Source of the DNA: Dillenia suffruticosa
Lineage: Eukaryota; Streptophyta; Magnoliopsida; Dilleniales; Dilleniaceae
NCBI GenBank assembly: GCA_033439265.1
Contig: JAVTVX010000026.1
Span: 15,067,001-15,131,000 of the forward strand
Length of the DNA stretch: 64,000 bases
Direction of reading: 5' to 3'
How positions within the stretch are numbered: the first letter of the stretch is position 1; each line of letters begins with the position of its first letter. The position numbers were made by a program, and so were the translations under genes. The notes under the pieces were generated by a model. The model ran no database searches and had not been told where the DNA came from. It worked only from the letters and a program-made list of their open reading frames with translations. Below are positions 37,426-48,742 of the stretch, in pieces.

Positions 37426-39780
37426 TTAGGCGGTGGGCAAATCTCCACCAACAACTACAAAGCCAGCAGTCATTGCTCCACTCTGCGCAATTACCAGAGT
37501 CAGCCTGCCTCCATCACAATTAAGATGCTGCATTCTACTTTCTAACTTCATATGCTATAAAATTGAAAAGATTAGGTTTCAAAACACTAGAGTTCAAGTA
37601 CAATAATTAATTGCATGTCTAGAATGAAGAAACAAGTGATGCAACCAATGGGTATCTATGCCAATGTCAACTAGAATGCAGCAATCAGCTCATACTCATA
37701 TAAATATGTATATATTCCCTTTGGCTCCACATTTTCCTCTTCCTCTTCCCAATCCTTAATCAACTCTCCTTCTTCCTCTGTCTCACCTGCTATTTAGGTC
37801 GATAATAAAATCATTTGAACTTATTAGAAAAGAAAGAAAACCAACATCTTGAATTACTTATTTCATTATTCTTCTTCTTAAAGGGTTCATAAGCCATCAG
37901 CAGGAACAGGGTCAGTGCACTAGCAACGAGATAAGTAATTACTAGTCAACCTAGATTAAACTGTCAAAGGGTTCAAGCATTCAAGCCCTCTCCTCTCCAA
38001 CAACTCTAGATGATCCCAACCAAATCTTTCTTGGATTCAATTAATCTCTATTTCACTAATGAATACCAATAGTGGCAAACCCAAAACAAACGAATCCAAC
38101 AAAATGGGAATACGCCATTCATGTTAAGAACACAAATTCAAACAATAACCTAAATCACACACACACAAAGGGAATACAAAATATATTGTGCAATAACGTA
38201 AATATCTCCGAAAGAGAAGATGAGGCAGGAAGAAGAGAATGTACCTGAAAGTGGGGCGTATTCACTTTGGTCAAATTCCTTGGAAAAGCTCGAACTAGAA
38301 CTGGAAGTAGATTAAAGAAGAAAAAGAAGAAGAAGAGGAAAAAGTGATCAAATACCTAAAACGGAGAGATGAAGAGAAGAAGGAGGTCGGTTTCGACTCA
38401 AAGTAAGTCGAAAAACATCGAGGACATGAAAAAGAAGAGAGATTTGATTCGGGAAAGGGTTTGAAATTTGAAAGCAAAGATGTTGAGGAAGTGAAGAACA
38501 AAGAGAAAAATTTCGACTGCAAGACAGAGAAAGCAACTTCGTCATTTTCTTCTTGTCTTCGGATAATGAATGTTTTCTGCCCCCTTTCGTGCCCTCCTCC
38601 CCCCCGCCCCCCCCGCCCCCCCCCCCCCCCCAACCTCTTCTACAGATGGTTTGGGAGTAGGAGGGAAAAGAAAAAAAAAAAAATCGGAAAGAAAAGAAAA
38701 TAAGGGAAATAATAAAATTTTTTTCTATTTTATTTGAGAATTTTAGGAAAGAAAAGACAAAAAAATGATTTTCTTTTGTTTGAGATTTAGAAATAGGGGG
38801 GAAATTTTCATTATAACTCTCTTTACAAAACTACCCTCCTAAATTGGTCGGCACTCTAAAGAGTTAGGTCGATATCTTTCTATCACTATTTTAATTTGTT
38901 GACTTGACATGATTAAATTGATTGATATTTTATGTATAGGTTGACAAGAATTTCTTCTGGCTATAGATTAAAGACATTTATGTCAACATATTCTTTAATA
39001 AATCAATAGGGCACCTCAATCAGTTGACTTGTACTCTTCAATAGGTGGACCTACTCTTTAGATGTTTCAAATAGGTCAACATCTAGTGCTAGTAGGCCCA
39101 CATGCATAGTTTTGAAGTTGAAATTCATGATACTTAGGTCGACAAGTTTTAGTTTTGACCTTATTTTCTTCCCGCTTGTAGGTCGACATCCGGTGCAAAT
39201 GACATGGAACTCATTTAGAATTAAATATTTCTCTATCATCTTTTTAAAAATAAATTCAGTATATTAAAAAGTTAGCATGAGTTCAATTTTCTTTTCTCTC
39301 CTTTTCTTCTCACTTTTTGGGATGAAAATTTTTTATGTTTTCAGGATAAAAAGTCATTCGATTTCTTTTATTTTTTCTTCGTATAAAACTCCCAAACGAA
39401 AAAAAATACAAACACTTTCTCTCTTAACTTCTTTTGTTCTTCCTGAATCAGTCCATCCAAACATGGGGTTAGATCTCTCTACACTCTCTTAAAAATTAAA
39501 AGTTTTTATTTTCTTTTTGGGTCATAAATTAAACATATAGCTATTACATGACAATTTCAGAATCTAATTATAATAAAATCACAAAATCACAACATGTCAG
39601 AATCTAAATAAATTTAATTTTTTAATCAAAAACCTAAATTATTAAATTAGCGGTGGGTGATGATTAGAGCAAGATTTGGTGGGGAGCTTTCCAATTCTTA
39701 AAAGTTTTATTCTAAATAAAATAAACTAATAATTCTCATGTCAAGGTTGGTCAAGTCATAAGAATCTAAACACTACATGG
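37426..39780 (-). repeat. Duplicated locus, copy B
   Basis: 37530-38560 and 39480-39780 match copy C (46739-48450). A stretch of about 0.9 kb (38600-39480) is present only here. On the minus strand: Ser-rich frame with FSLFFTSSTSLLSNFKPFPE (about 38530-38440), acidic motif SSSSFSKEFDQSEYAP (about 38310-38260) ending at a donor-like CAG|GTACAT, a hydrophobic segment LVASALTLFLLMAYEPFK (about 37935-37880), and a 35-residue frame 37533-37426 ending FVVVGGDLPTA. The Ser-rich and acidic parts are out of frame with each other because of an indel, so the copy looks broken. I do not recognise the family. Confidence 0.5.
38600..38632. repeat. Poly-C tract
   Basis: C-rich run with a few G interruptions at the edge of the copy-B-specific stretch. 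It opens a false proline-rich frame. Confidence 0.8.
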
Positions 39781-42030
39781 TCCGATGGCTCATTACAATA
39801 AGAACAAAGTTGCCTGCATACATCAAGCCCATAAATGGCTACAAACGCTCTCGATCTTCTCAATTCCTCGGTTAGATACTCTCCTTGCCGAACACTAATT
39901 TATAACTTCCGGCTCTCTCAATTGCCATAATCTTCGATCCCATGTTCCTCTCGGTTATCCCACTCTTCGGTGAGTACATCTCATCACACACAAGAATTCC
40001 TGTTACATGATAAGTACAACAAAGAAATTTCTAACAAATTTAAATCTCCCATAAAATTGAGGAGATTTCTCTTATAAAGAAAACGGATCTTGGCGGTCAC
40101 CCCGGATAGGGCAAGAAGCCTCCATAACTGCTTAAGTTTTTCTTAACGAAAAGAATTTTAAACTTCTTTAAAATCTCTCAAATATTATGTTGATTTCAAT
40201 CTCGGTATTCTTAGAAAATTCCTTTCAACCTTCCTACAAGGAAATTAGGGCTCCGAAACCCCTAATGGCATACCAAACTCATCATATGCCATATATATAT
40301 ATCATACGAAGGCAAATCGGAAGGTATGTGTTTTTAAACTCTACACAAAAGCACACAAAAGGAACAGAGGGCAAGTTCATAACTTTCTATAGCTTGCTTT
40401 CCTCTTTCTACACATAGTACCTTCTGACTTGAGTGTTGGAGTCTTCTCTACTAGATCACTCTCCGACGGCCTTTTACAGGTTTAATTCTCTAGAACGATT
40501 AGGAAACTTCATCAAAACTGATTCCTCCCTCAGGCTGAAAGAGAAATTATTTGTGGAGACAAAACCTACCTTCAACAAATTGACGATATTTGTGGGAATA
40601 GGCTAAAGAGAGATTCATCTTGCACCTTGTCCCGCTAAATTTCCAATAATCATGCCTCCAAAGAGAAAAAGCCAAAATACCTCTAAGGCTGTATCCATTG
40701 CAGATGGACGAGCGTCCACTCTAATGGAACTCGTTCAGCCACTAGCTTAGGCCAATTCGATGGATGCTCTCGTTGCCCAGACACAACAAGTGGGGATACT
40801 CCCCCAGGGTGAGCCCCAACTACAAGTCTCCCAATAGCAGAACCAATCCGCTCCGCCTACTCCTCGGCCTCTCCCGGCAGAGTACATGCTTTGAAATGGA
40901 GAGGCTCGAATCAAGGCTTCAGGATATGAGTACACAATTAGAAGATCTCAGCCATGCTCATCAGTACACAATTAAGTCATTAAATACCAAATTTTATCAT
41001 TCAATCATTTGTAGAATTAGGGTTAATCGATTTCCCTAAACATAGTACAAAACTTAATTCCCTAATTCTCTAAATCCACGATCTAATTCCATTAATCACA
41101 TGTCATTTTCATATATATACTATTTCTATTCATAATTTCTCCAAATCTCACTTTTATAAATCCTAAATTTAATTTTCTAAATTGCATATTTTCAAATCTT
41201 AACATAGATCTTAAAAACAAGGTAAACTCAAATCTAAGATGAGAGGGAAGTATTACCTTTAGAAAATTCACAAATTTCATTCGGTTCAATTTTGTCCAAA
41301 ATTTTAACTTTCTCTCTTTACAAATTTCCCAAATTCTAAAATAAAAATCAAATTCATGAGTAATGGAACTAAACCCATGAAAAGAAAGGGAAAATTATCT
41401 TAATTCCGGGGTGAATTGAGTTTTGAATATTGAGTCTCAAAAACCCTAGTTTTTTCTAATTTTTTAGCAAACGATATATTCTTTTCCCAAATATTTCCTT
41501 ACCCAAGGGTTTTATTGAGGGTTTGAAAGTTTTATGGAATGAGTTTAGTGAAAGTGAAATTGATTTCAAGAGAGATTGAAAGAGACTATTGAAAGGGAGA
41601 GTGAGGGGATGAGTCGAGAGAGGGAGAGAAGAGGGAGAGAAAGAGAAGAGATTGATTTGGGGAAGTGAAGGCTTACTCTAAGTCTTTTTAACATGTGATG
41701 TGAAATTTTCTTCTTACCCCTCATTACTTTCAAGTTTTGTTCAACTTTGGTTACCCTTTTTTGTCATTTCACACTCTTTCATACTCATAAGTCAACTTGC
41801 AAATAGTATAAATCTACTGATGTGCTTAAGGTCTTTAGAGACTGAGTCAACTTGTTGTCTAGCAAGTAGGCTTGATTTTTGCTTATCGAAGTCTCAAGTC
41901 GACCCAAATTCCTTCTTGTGTAATCTCCAAGTTGACTCACTTCTTAGTGAGTGGATTTGCTTAATTTGCAAACTTGTTTTTCTGAGACTTAAACCTAACG
42001 AGTTGACTCGTGCCGGCTACAAGTATATTT
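39781..42030 (+). mobile_element. LTR-retrotransposon remnant with gag-like start
   Basis: From ATG at 40651 the plus strand reads MPPKRKSQNTSKA, then MDALVAQTQQ and related Gln-rich pieces with interspersed stops. This resembles the beginning of a gypsy-type gag. No LTR pair, primer-binding site or pol domain was found. The stretch separates copy B from copy C of the duplicated locus. A GA-rich segment (41570-41650) may belong to a leader or LTR. Confidence 0.35.
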
Positions 42031-42040
42031 ATAAACACAA

Positions 42041-42270
42041 GGGTTATTTACCGAAATAGGCTTCTTGTAAAAATAATTCCAAAAATATGGTTTTTTTATG
42101 TTTCCCGTTGTAGCGATTTCACACTCTTGGAATGCGAAATCAGAATTTGTTTTTTTCTTTCTTTGTTTTTTAAGGAAAAAAAAAATTTGGGAAAAATTGC
42201 GGTATCGCGCTTGTGAAGCGCGATATTCCAGGAACGCAAAATAAGTATCGCACTCCTAGAGCGCGATACT
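42041..42270. repeat. MULE left terminal inverted repeat
   Basis: About 230 bp, pairing with 46185-46418. Its inner end has two palindromes: TATCGCGCT-TGTGA-AGCGCGATA (42203-42225, perfect 9 bp arms) and one at 42245-42269 with one mismatch. Confidence 0.85.
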
Positions 42271-42639
42271 GTTAGCCGCAACTTTTTTATTTTCCTCTAT
42301 TTTGGTTTTTTTTTTACTTCTTTTTTTCACATATTTACCTTTTTTTTTTTTTTTTTACCTTTCACCCTTGCTTATTTTTTTTGAACTTTTTTTTTTGTTT
42401 CTTCTTCTTCTTCCTTTTTTTTTTACCTTCACCATTTCGTTTTGTTTTTACTTTTTATTTATTTCTTCTTTTTCTTCTTGAAGTGACTTGAGAAAGAATA
42501 TAAGAACGCAACGCGAATAAGAAGAAAGTAATGAAAATGGTTATATTAAAAATTTGAATCCATGTTTACAAATCTGAAATTATACAGAAGAAATGTCAAA
42601 TGTAATCTAAGCGTCGCAAGAAGGTTGTCCAGCATGGCT

Positions 42640-44711
42640 TCATGGCTGACGTCTCATGGGTATATGATCTGGTATCCCAGGTGCAGGTGGAGGTATATCA
42701 TATAAATGTGCACCCTTATCAATCTCGGGAAAGGCCACTGGAGGAGGAGCATCAACTGAATGTCTAGGACGACGACGTCTCCACTCATAGACACTAAGTC
42801 GCGGAGGCTTATCGGCCGGGACCGTACAAACTGGAGTCGGAGTCGGAGTCCGAGTTGGAGTCGGAGTCGGAGTCGGAATCGAGTAGGAAGATGATGGCAG
42901 CAGCTCTGTCGCGTCATCATAATCATCCACGGCACCCGAGGTTGAAGGCATATCCATGCGTGCAGTACGTCTAGGTGCGGATGTCGAAGGTCAGTCCTCG
43001 TCAAATGATACATGATCGACAAATTAAAGGGCACGCCATGACGCATCTTTAAACTCTCCAAATCTCAGATCCACTCCTTCGTCAGCGAGTATATCTGAAG
43101 CCAATAAGTGCATGTTTTCTAATTCATAACATTGCAAAAAAAGGAAAAATAAAATATTACATGAATATGAAACCCTAAGTTAACGGTAAATATGCATTCA
43201 CTTACGAAATACTCTATTTGTGTCGTTGTGGGTCGGTATCTACGTTGATAACAATAGACAGGACAGGCAATATATAAACGGGTGATCTGACGGTACCACC
43301 GTATATACTTAGGTGTGGTTCACGGCTCACCGAAAGTTTCATTGCCCTTTACAATGTGGTATGTTTGGTTTTCCCAGACTTGCAAGTGTGCAGCGTGTGT
43401 TCTCACCCAATCGCATCCCTGCCTCCCACGTCGATCAGTTCGGTGCAACTCCTGATTCGTAGATACAGGCATAGGAACATTTTGTAGGAGGCCGAACTTT
43501 CTCATTACCCTTTGGGGGTAATGAAATTCGACGATCTCAAAGTAAATCAAGGGAACCTCGACCTGCCATATATCGCTGCCGACAAGACAATAGAAGGGCA
43601 ATGTCATTAAGTTGGCATGCGAATAGGGCATCCAAATGAACTACAAAATAAAATAAATTGTTAGTAAATAGTATAGATATCAAAAAGAATGAGAAGAAAA
43701 AGAATCTATACTCACGCTTGTATCTCTCATATGATCGAGCTGATCTCTATATGTTCTAAGAACGAACTGCCCGGTATGTACAAAGCTACAAGGAACATCC
43801 CAACTATTTGCAAAGAAGACAATGTCAATATCAAATATAAACGAAGTTTAGAACTGAGATGAAATACAAATTAAATAAAAACAAATTATGTACAGTGATC
43901 CTCTAGGGCCTACAGATAGGTGAGGAGCAATGGGCATTGAATCAATATAGTGACGCCTAATGAGGGTAAACATGGGCACTCTCTCCCATTCCCAAAACTG
44001 TTTAAGACAAAATATATGAAAAATGTTATATAATTATCGTTAAAGAGAAAAAAAAATCAATACGAAAATAAATACCTGAATAAACAAAATCGAACCACAG
44101 ATCTGTCTAACACCATCAACGGAATCCCGGCACATGGCTCTGTAAAGCGTGGCCAAAACAGCACTGCTCCAACTGTATCGTCTTGCGCAGTATAGATCTC
44201 GTAAAAGCTCCAAATAGCAAAGTTTAATCCTAGAGCCTGACTAATCCCCTAAAAGAGTACCCAACAACTGCATAATATGACATCGTGCGTGCTGATGCAC
44301 TACTGTCGCATCTGAATCTGGCTGCAGAGGATGTGACCGAAGAAAATCCGTTATGGCCCATATCTTAAGATGGTCACCCAAAAAATCCTCTGGTGCAGGA
44401 TAGAAACCAAGGAGTCCACGACAAATATCCTACCACTCAGCAATCGACCGAGAGTAATCAACTCCAATAATTGCATCTCTATCGACAGGCAACCCAAACA
44501 GGACAAAAACATCCTGTAACGTAATCATGGTCTCGCCAACTAGTAAGTGAAATGTATGGGTCTCCTGTCTCAACCACTCTACAAACGCGGTGATAAGAGC
44601 ATGATCATAAATAATGTGTCCACGTCTCTGGCCCCTCATAGGGTCCGCTTGTATTAGCCCTAAAAGCAACATTATCTGCAAGAAATGCACTATACTGCAA
44701 CCAATCATTTC
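42640..44711 (-). pseudogene. Plant mobile domain (PMD) gene, degenerate
   Basis: Minus-strand exons in order. 44708-44077 carries ALITAFVEWLRQETHTFHLLVGE, TLQDVFVLFGLPVD, then LGFYPAPEDFLGDHLKIW and RRYSWSSAVLATLYRAMCR. Next are 44000-43900 (FWEWERVP), 43803-43718 (GQFVLRTYRDQ) and 43640-43320 (DIWQVEVPLIYFEIVEFHYPQRVMRKFG, DRRGRQGCDWVRTHAAHLQVW). The last is 43076-42640, a Pro/Thr-rich tail with PTPTPT repeats. The exons are separated by short GT-AG introns. Two TAG codons interrupt the first exon (near 44432 and 44231), so the copy is probably inactive. The family includes MAIN/MAIL and the so-called phosphatase 7 long-form homologues and is often carried by MULE and gypsy elements. Confidence 0.8.
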
Positions 44712-45222
44712 TGATGTCTCCTCTACTCAATAGCTCTGTGTAATACCCAATATTTCTCTCACCACCATCAACCATCACATCCGTACTATTTTCAAATGTC
44801 CCAGAGCTACCCGAGATATCTTTCACATTTTCTCTACCCCAACTTAGGCAACCCACCATGGATGGGTCAACACGTGAAGACACAATTGCTTCTGGCTCTA
44901 AAAATAATTCAACTGGCATCAAATTCCCGATATATTTTTGAAATGACAATGCTTCCTGCAAAAACTCATCATTCTCTGCGGGTAATACACAATAAGAGAG
45001 AGATTGTCCAGACCAGAGAGAATATCTACATGCAACATTGAGTTTGAAATGCTTACAATCAAATCCACTCTTGCGATATAAAATTTTCATAAACTCCTAC
45101 CATCTAATACTACTATCAATCACAACACCCATTTTTGGATCAATACTATATCGATGCTTATTTTCAATCCCACCAATTACATCACCCCAATAAAGTACCA
45201 ATCTCATATGATCGTCACTCAT
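44605..45222 (-). pseudogene. MULE transposase N-terminal fragment
   Basis: From ATG 45222 the minus strand reads MSDDHMRLVLYWGDVI...HRYSIDPKMG, an in-frame TAG, then MKILYRKSGFDCKHFKLNV, SLSYCVLPAENDEFLQEA, FQKYIGNLMPVELFLEPE. This is the usual opening domain of MuDR-type transposases. It continues in the same orientation towards the PMD region but ends in a different frame (...GPETWTHYL stop), overlapping the PMD frame. The SWIM zinc finger and DDE core are absent. Confidence 0.7.
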
Positions 45223-45589
45223 ATTTCTTTTGCTATATACAACAACAAGTATTAGAAATACAAGATCAATGAATTTTTCAAATAATACAAAAATCTATTT
45301 CAAAGAAACAGGTATTTCATTTTACAAAACATATTTCCAATTTAAAACCCCTAATTAAAGACTATAATTTCTAAACCCTAATTTAAAATTTAAAATTTAA
45401 AATTCCTGATTTTTTTAAAAACCCTAAGTTCAAAACCCTAATTTCACAACCCTAAGTTTAAGAAAATCGATAAATTTTGAAACCCTAATTTTGCATGTTG
45501 TTGGACAACAATAAACCCTAACTACATTCAACTATACATGTAATAAAAGCAACCATACAAGACATCATTACCTTCGCAGCAGCAGGGGA

Positions 45590-46175
45590 GTGGAGCAATG
45601 AATTTGCAGGATAGGACAGGGAAAGCTGGATGAGGAGAAGAGATTTTGCAGGGCACTTCGCGGGAGAGACGAGGAGAAGAGACTTCGCAGTACACTTCGT
45701 GGGAGAGACAAGGAGAAGAGACTTTGCAGGCGCGGTTGCGGGAGAGAGGGCAGCAGGCTATGCAAGACACTTTGTGGGGGAGAGGAGAGAGGTTTCTGCA
45801 TAGTCACGCGAGAGAGGGCAACAAGCTTCACAGGACAATTCACGGGGGAGTGTGCGGTGCTTCTGCGCAGTTGCGGGAGAGACAGCAGCACGCTTCGTAG
45901 GAGAAGTGTGCAGTCGCGAGAGAGACAGTAACACGTTTCGCAAGCAAGGAGTGTGTGGTCGCTGGAGTGAGGAGAGTGAGAGAGGGTAGCTCGTCACAGG
46001 AGGGTTCTCCAGGGAGAGGAGGAGGCTTCGCGGGGGGATTTGCATGAGGCTTCACGGGGGAGAGGAGAGGGAGACGAACTGAAATCACGGTTGGAAGGGA
46101 GAGCAAGAAATGAACTCGCGGGGGAGAGGAGAGGGATGATTGAAATCGCGGTAGGAGAGGAGAGGTTATAGGATG
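45590..46175. repeat. CTTCGCGGGAGAG-type repeat region inside the MULE
   Basis: Imperfect units containing CTTCGYGGGAGAGACRAGGA recur about every 42 bases at 45650-45740. They then degenerate into words such as TTGCGGGAGAGAG. The region lies upstream of the transposase fragment. Open frames across it come from the repeat composition. Confidence 0.65.
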
Positions 46176-46184
46176 ATGGATCGC

Positions 46185-46418
46185 GCTCGTGGAGCGCAAA
46201 ACTAGTATAGCGCTCCAGGAGCGCAACATAGGTATTGCGCTCCACAAGAGCGATACCGCAATTTTTCTCAAAAATTTTTTTTTCTTCCTTAAAAATAAAT
46301 AAAGAAAAAAAATTCTAATTTCGTACTCTGATAGTGCGAAATCGCTACAATGGGAAACAAAAAAAAACCATATTCTCAGAATTTTTTTTTAAAATAACTC
46401 TATTTCGATAAATAACCC
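46185..46418. repeat. MULE right terminal inverted repeat
   Basis: Reverse complement of the left end with scattered substitutions. It has three GCGCTCC / GGAGCGC palindromic modules (46183-46255) against two on the left, so module number differs between ends. Confidence 0.85.
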
Positions 46419-46738
46419 ATAAACACAAAGTCTAAAAACACAAATCAACCTGTCATTGGGTAAGTTGATTTGCCTATATGCAGAGTTAAGAATTCTGAGA
46501 TCTGATCTCATCAAGTCGACTTGACACTTGCTCAGGTCATCTTGATGAGTTCTATAGTTAACCAAAATTCAATTTTTGAACTCCAAGTTGACTAATCATG
46601 GGACAAGTTGACTTATTTTCATTTAATTGACTCCAAATAAGTTTTAATTGTCCCAAATCTTCACCAAACCTTTTTTTTTTATAAAGAATATTGAAAATTC
46701 AATAAAAATTTTTCAACACCGAATATTTCGATATTACA

Positions 46739-46991
46739 AGCATTCTACTTTCTAACTTCATATACTTTTAAATTGAAAAGATTACGCATCAAAACACTAG
46801 TACTCAATTACTATAGTTAATTGCATGTCTAGAATGAAGAAACAAGCGTGCCAGTAGTTGGCATTATGCTGTACTCTTTCTTAGTCCAGACACTATGGCA
46901 AAGCTTCAGTTCTACCGCACTTGATTTCTACTGCAAGTGATGCAACCGATGGGTATCCATGCCAATGTCAACTAGAATGCAGCAATCAACT

Positions 46992-47035
<44 letters not shown>

Positions 47036-47051
47036 TACATACATACATACA

Positions 47052-47082
<31 letters not shown>

Positions 47083-48450
47083 GTATGTATGTATGTATGT
47101 ATTTCCTTTGGTTCCACATTTCCTCTTCCTCTTCCCATTCCTCAATCAACTCTCCTTCTACCTCTGTCTAACCTGCTATTTAGGTCTATAATACATCCAT
47201 GTAGATCAGATGATTTACCAATGAAATAGAGCAGGACAAAATATTTGAGAGAGAATAAACCCGAGGCCAATGACTTGTCTAACTTGAAAAATTATCAGTC
47301 ACAAATTATAAACTACACCGCCTCAGATCCTTGGGGAGGATGATCTAAACAAGGTCAAAAGCTTATAGATTTATAGAAGGAATGAAAAAGTCTTAAAATC
47401 ATTTGAACCGATTAGAAAAGAAAGAAAACCAGCATCTTGAATTACTTATCTCATTATTCTTCTCCTTAAAGGGTTCATAAGCCATCAGCAGTAATAGGGT
47501 CAGTGCACGAACAACGAGATAAGTAATTATTAGTCAACCCAGATTAAACTAGCATTCGAGCCCCCTCCTCCCCAACAACTCAAAGGTGATCCCAACCTAA
47601 TCTTTCTTGGATTCATTTAATCATTATTTCACTAATGAATACCAATAGTGCCAAACCCAAAACAAACGAATCCAACAAAATGGGTATACGCCATTCATGT
47701 TAAGAATACAAATTCAAACAGTAACCTAAAACACAAGCACGCACGCGCGCGCACACACACACAAAGGGCATGCAAAATATATTGCGCAATAACGTAAATA
47801 TCTCCGAAAGCGAAGATGAGGCAGGAAGAAGAGAATGTGCCCTGAAAGTGGGGTGTATTCACTTTCGTCTAATTCCTCGTAAAAGCTCGAACTAGAACTG
47901 GCAGTAGATGAAAGAAGAGAAGAAGAAGAAGTGATTAAAGTCCTGAAGTGGAGAGATGAAGAGAAGAAGGAGGCGGGTTTCGACTCAAAGTAAGTCGAAT
48001 AACAACAAGGACATGAAAAAGAAAAGAGATTTGATTCAGGAAAGGGTTTGAAATTTGAAAGCAAAGATGTTGAGGGAGTGAAGAAGAACAAAGAGAAAAA
48101 CTTCCAACTGCGAGACAGAGAGAGCAACTTTGTCTTCTTTTTTTTTTTTTTTTTTCTCTCTCTCTCTCTTCTGAAAATGAATGTTTTCCGCTCCCTCTCG
48201 TGCCCCCCTGCCCCCTCACCTCTTCTAGACCTCTCAACACTCCCTTAAAAGCGTTTTTTTTTTTTTTTTTTTGGTCATAAATTAAACATGTAGCGATTAC
48301 AGGATAATTTCAGAATGTGGCGGGTGATGATCAGAGCAAGATTGGGTGGGCACCTTTCCAATTCTTTGAGTTTTGTTCTACATACAATAAACGTATAATT
48401 CTCATATCATTGTTGCTCAAGCCATTAGAATCTAAATATACATGTATAAA
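46739..48450 (-). repeat. Duplicated locus, copy C
   Basis: Matches copy B from 37530 onward. On the minus strand this copy keeps the longest Ser-rich reading: from 48127 the frame runs unbroken through SLFFFTPSTSLLSNFKPFPE, YFESKPASFFSSSLHFR, SSSSSFYEELDESEYTPLS. It is Ser/Phe-rich, poor in acidic residues until the end, and looks like an organelle transit peptide. The donor that is CAG|GTACAT in copy B is CAGGGCACAT here. The hydrophobic segment LVVRALTLLLLMAYEPFK is kept (about 47530-47470). The terminal exon of copy B is absent because homology stops at 46739. Confidence 0.5.
46993..47102. repeat. Compound (CA)n-(CATA)n-(TATG)n microsatellite
   Basis: A CA array passes into CATA units and then into TATG units, so the second half is an inverted repeat that could form a hairpin. 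Copy B has only a short TCATACTCATATAAATATG here. Threonine-histidine frames across it are artefacts. Confidence 0.9.
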
Positions 48451-48742
48451 AAGAAATTGGGCATATGTTATTTTCTTTTTTCCCCTTAAGTATGCTTAGA
48501 TGAACTTCCCTACGAGTAATAAAAACGTCCCATCACATCATTTAATAATATTATGTAAAAAATGATGTCCTTTTACATTTTTTTTTCCGAATGAAAATTC
48601 TTTAATTTATAGAACAGCCAAACATGCTTTATTAAAAGATCAGCTAGCTTTGTGTTGGAAACCTTTGCAATCAGTGAGGTTAAAATTACGCCTATGATGG
48701 GACAACCCGAGACCGACCTAATTCCTCCTCCACTGCCCCAGC
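48451..48742. other. Short spacer left of solo LTR 2
   Basis: AT-rich, no feature beyond the CCAGC target pentamer (48738-48742) adjoining the LTR. Confidence 0.5.

Larger units (their letters stand above)
42031..46428. mobile_element. Mutator-like element (MULE) carrying a PMD gene
   Basis: The element is 42041-46418 (4378 bp). A perfect 10 bp direct repeat ATAAACACAA flanks it (42031-42040 and 46419-46428). The ends are long inverted repeats: both begin GGGTTATTTA(C/T)CGAAATAG and share a T-rich run, a GTTTCCC(G/A)TTGTAGCGATTTC block and GCGGTATCGC. Long TIRs with 9-11 bp duplications define Mutator-like elements. Inside, on the minus strand, are a MULE-transposase N-terminal fragment and a plant mobile domain gene, both decayed. 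No catalytic transposase domain was found, so the copy is non-autonomous. Confidence 0.9.

Noticed and set aside
45568-46271. Several minus-strand frames of 80-143 codons near the right MULE end
   Set aside because: Pro/Leu/Ser-rich translations of the CTTCGCGGGAGAG-type repeat and the TIR; no shared protein signal.
46921-47229. Thr-His repeat frame of 102 codons
   Set aside because: Direct translation of the CA/CATA microsatellite.
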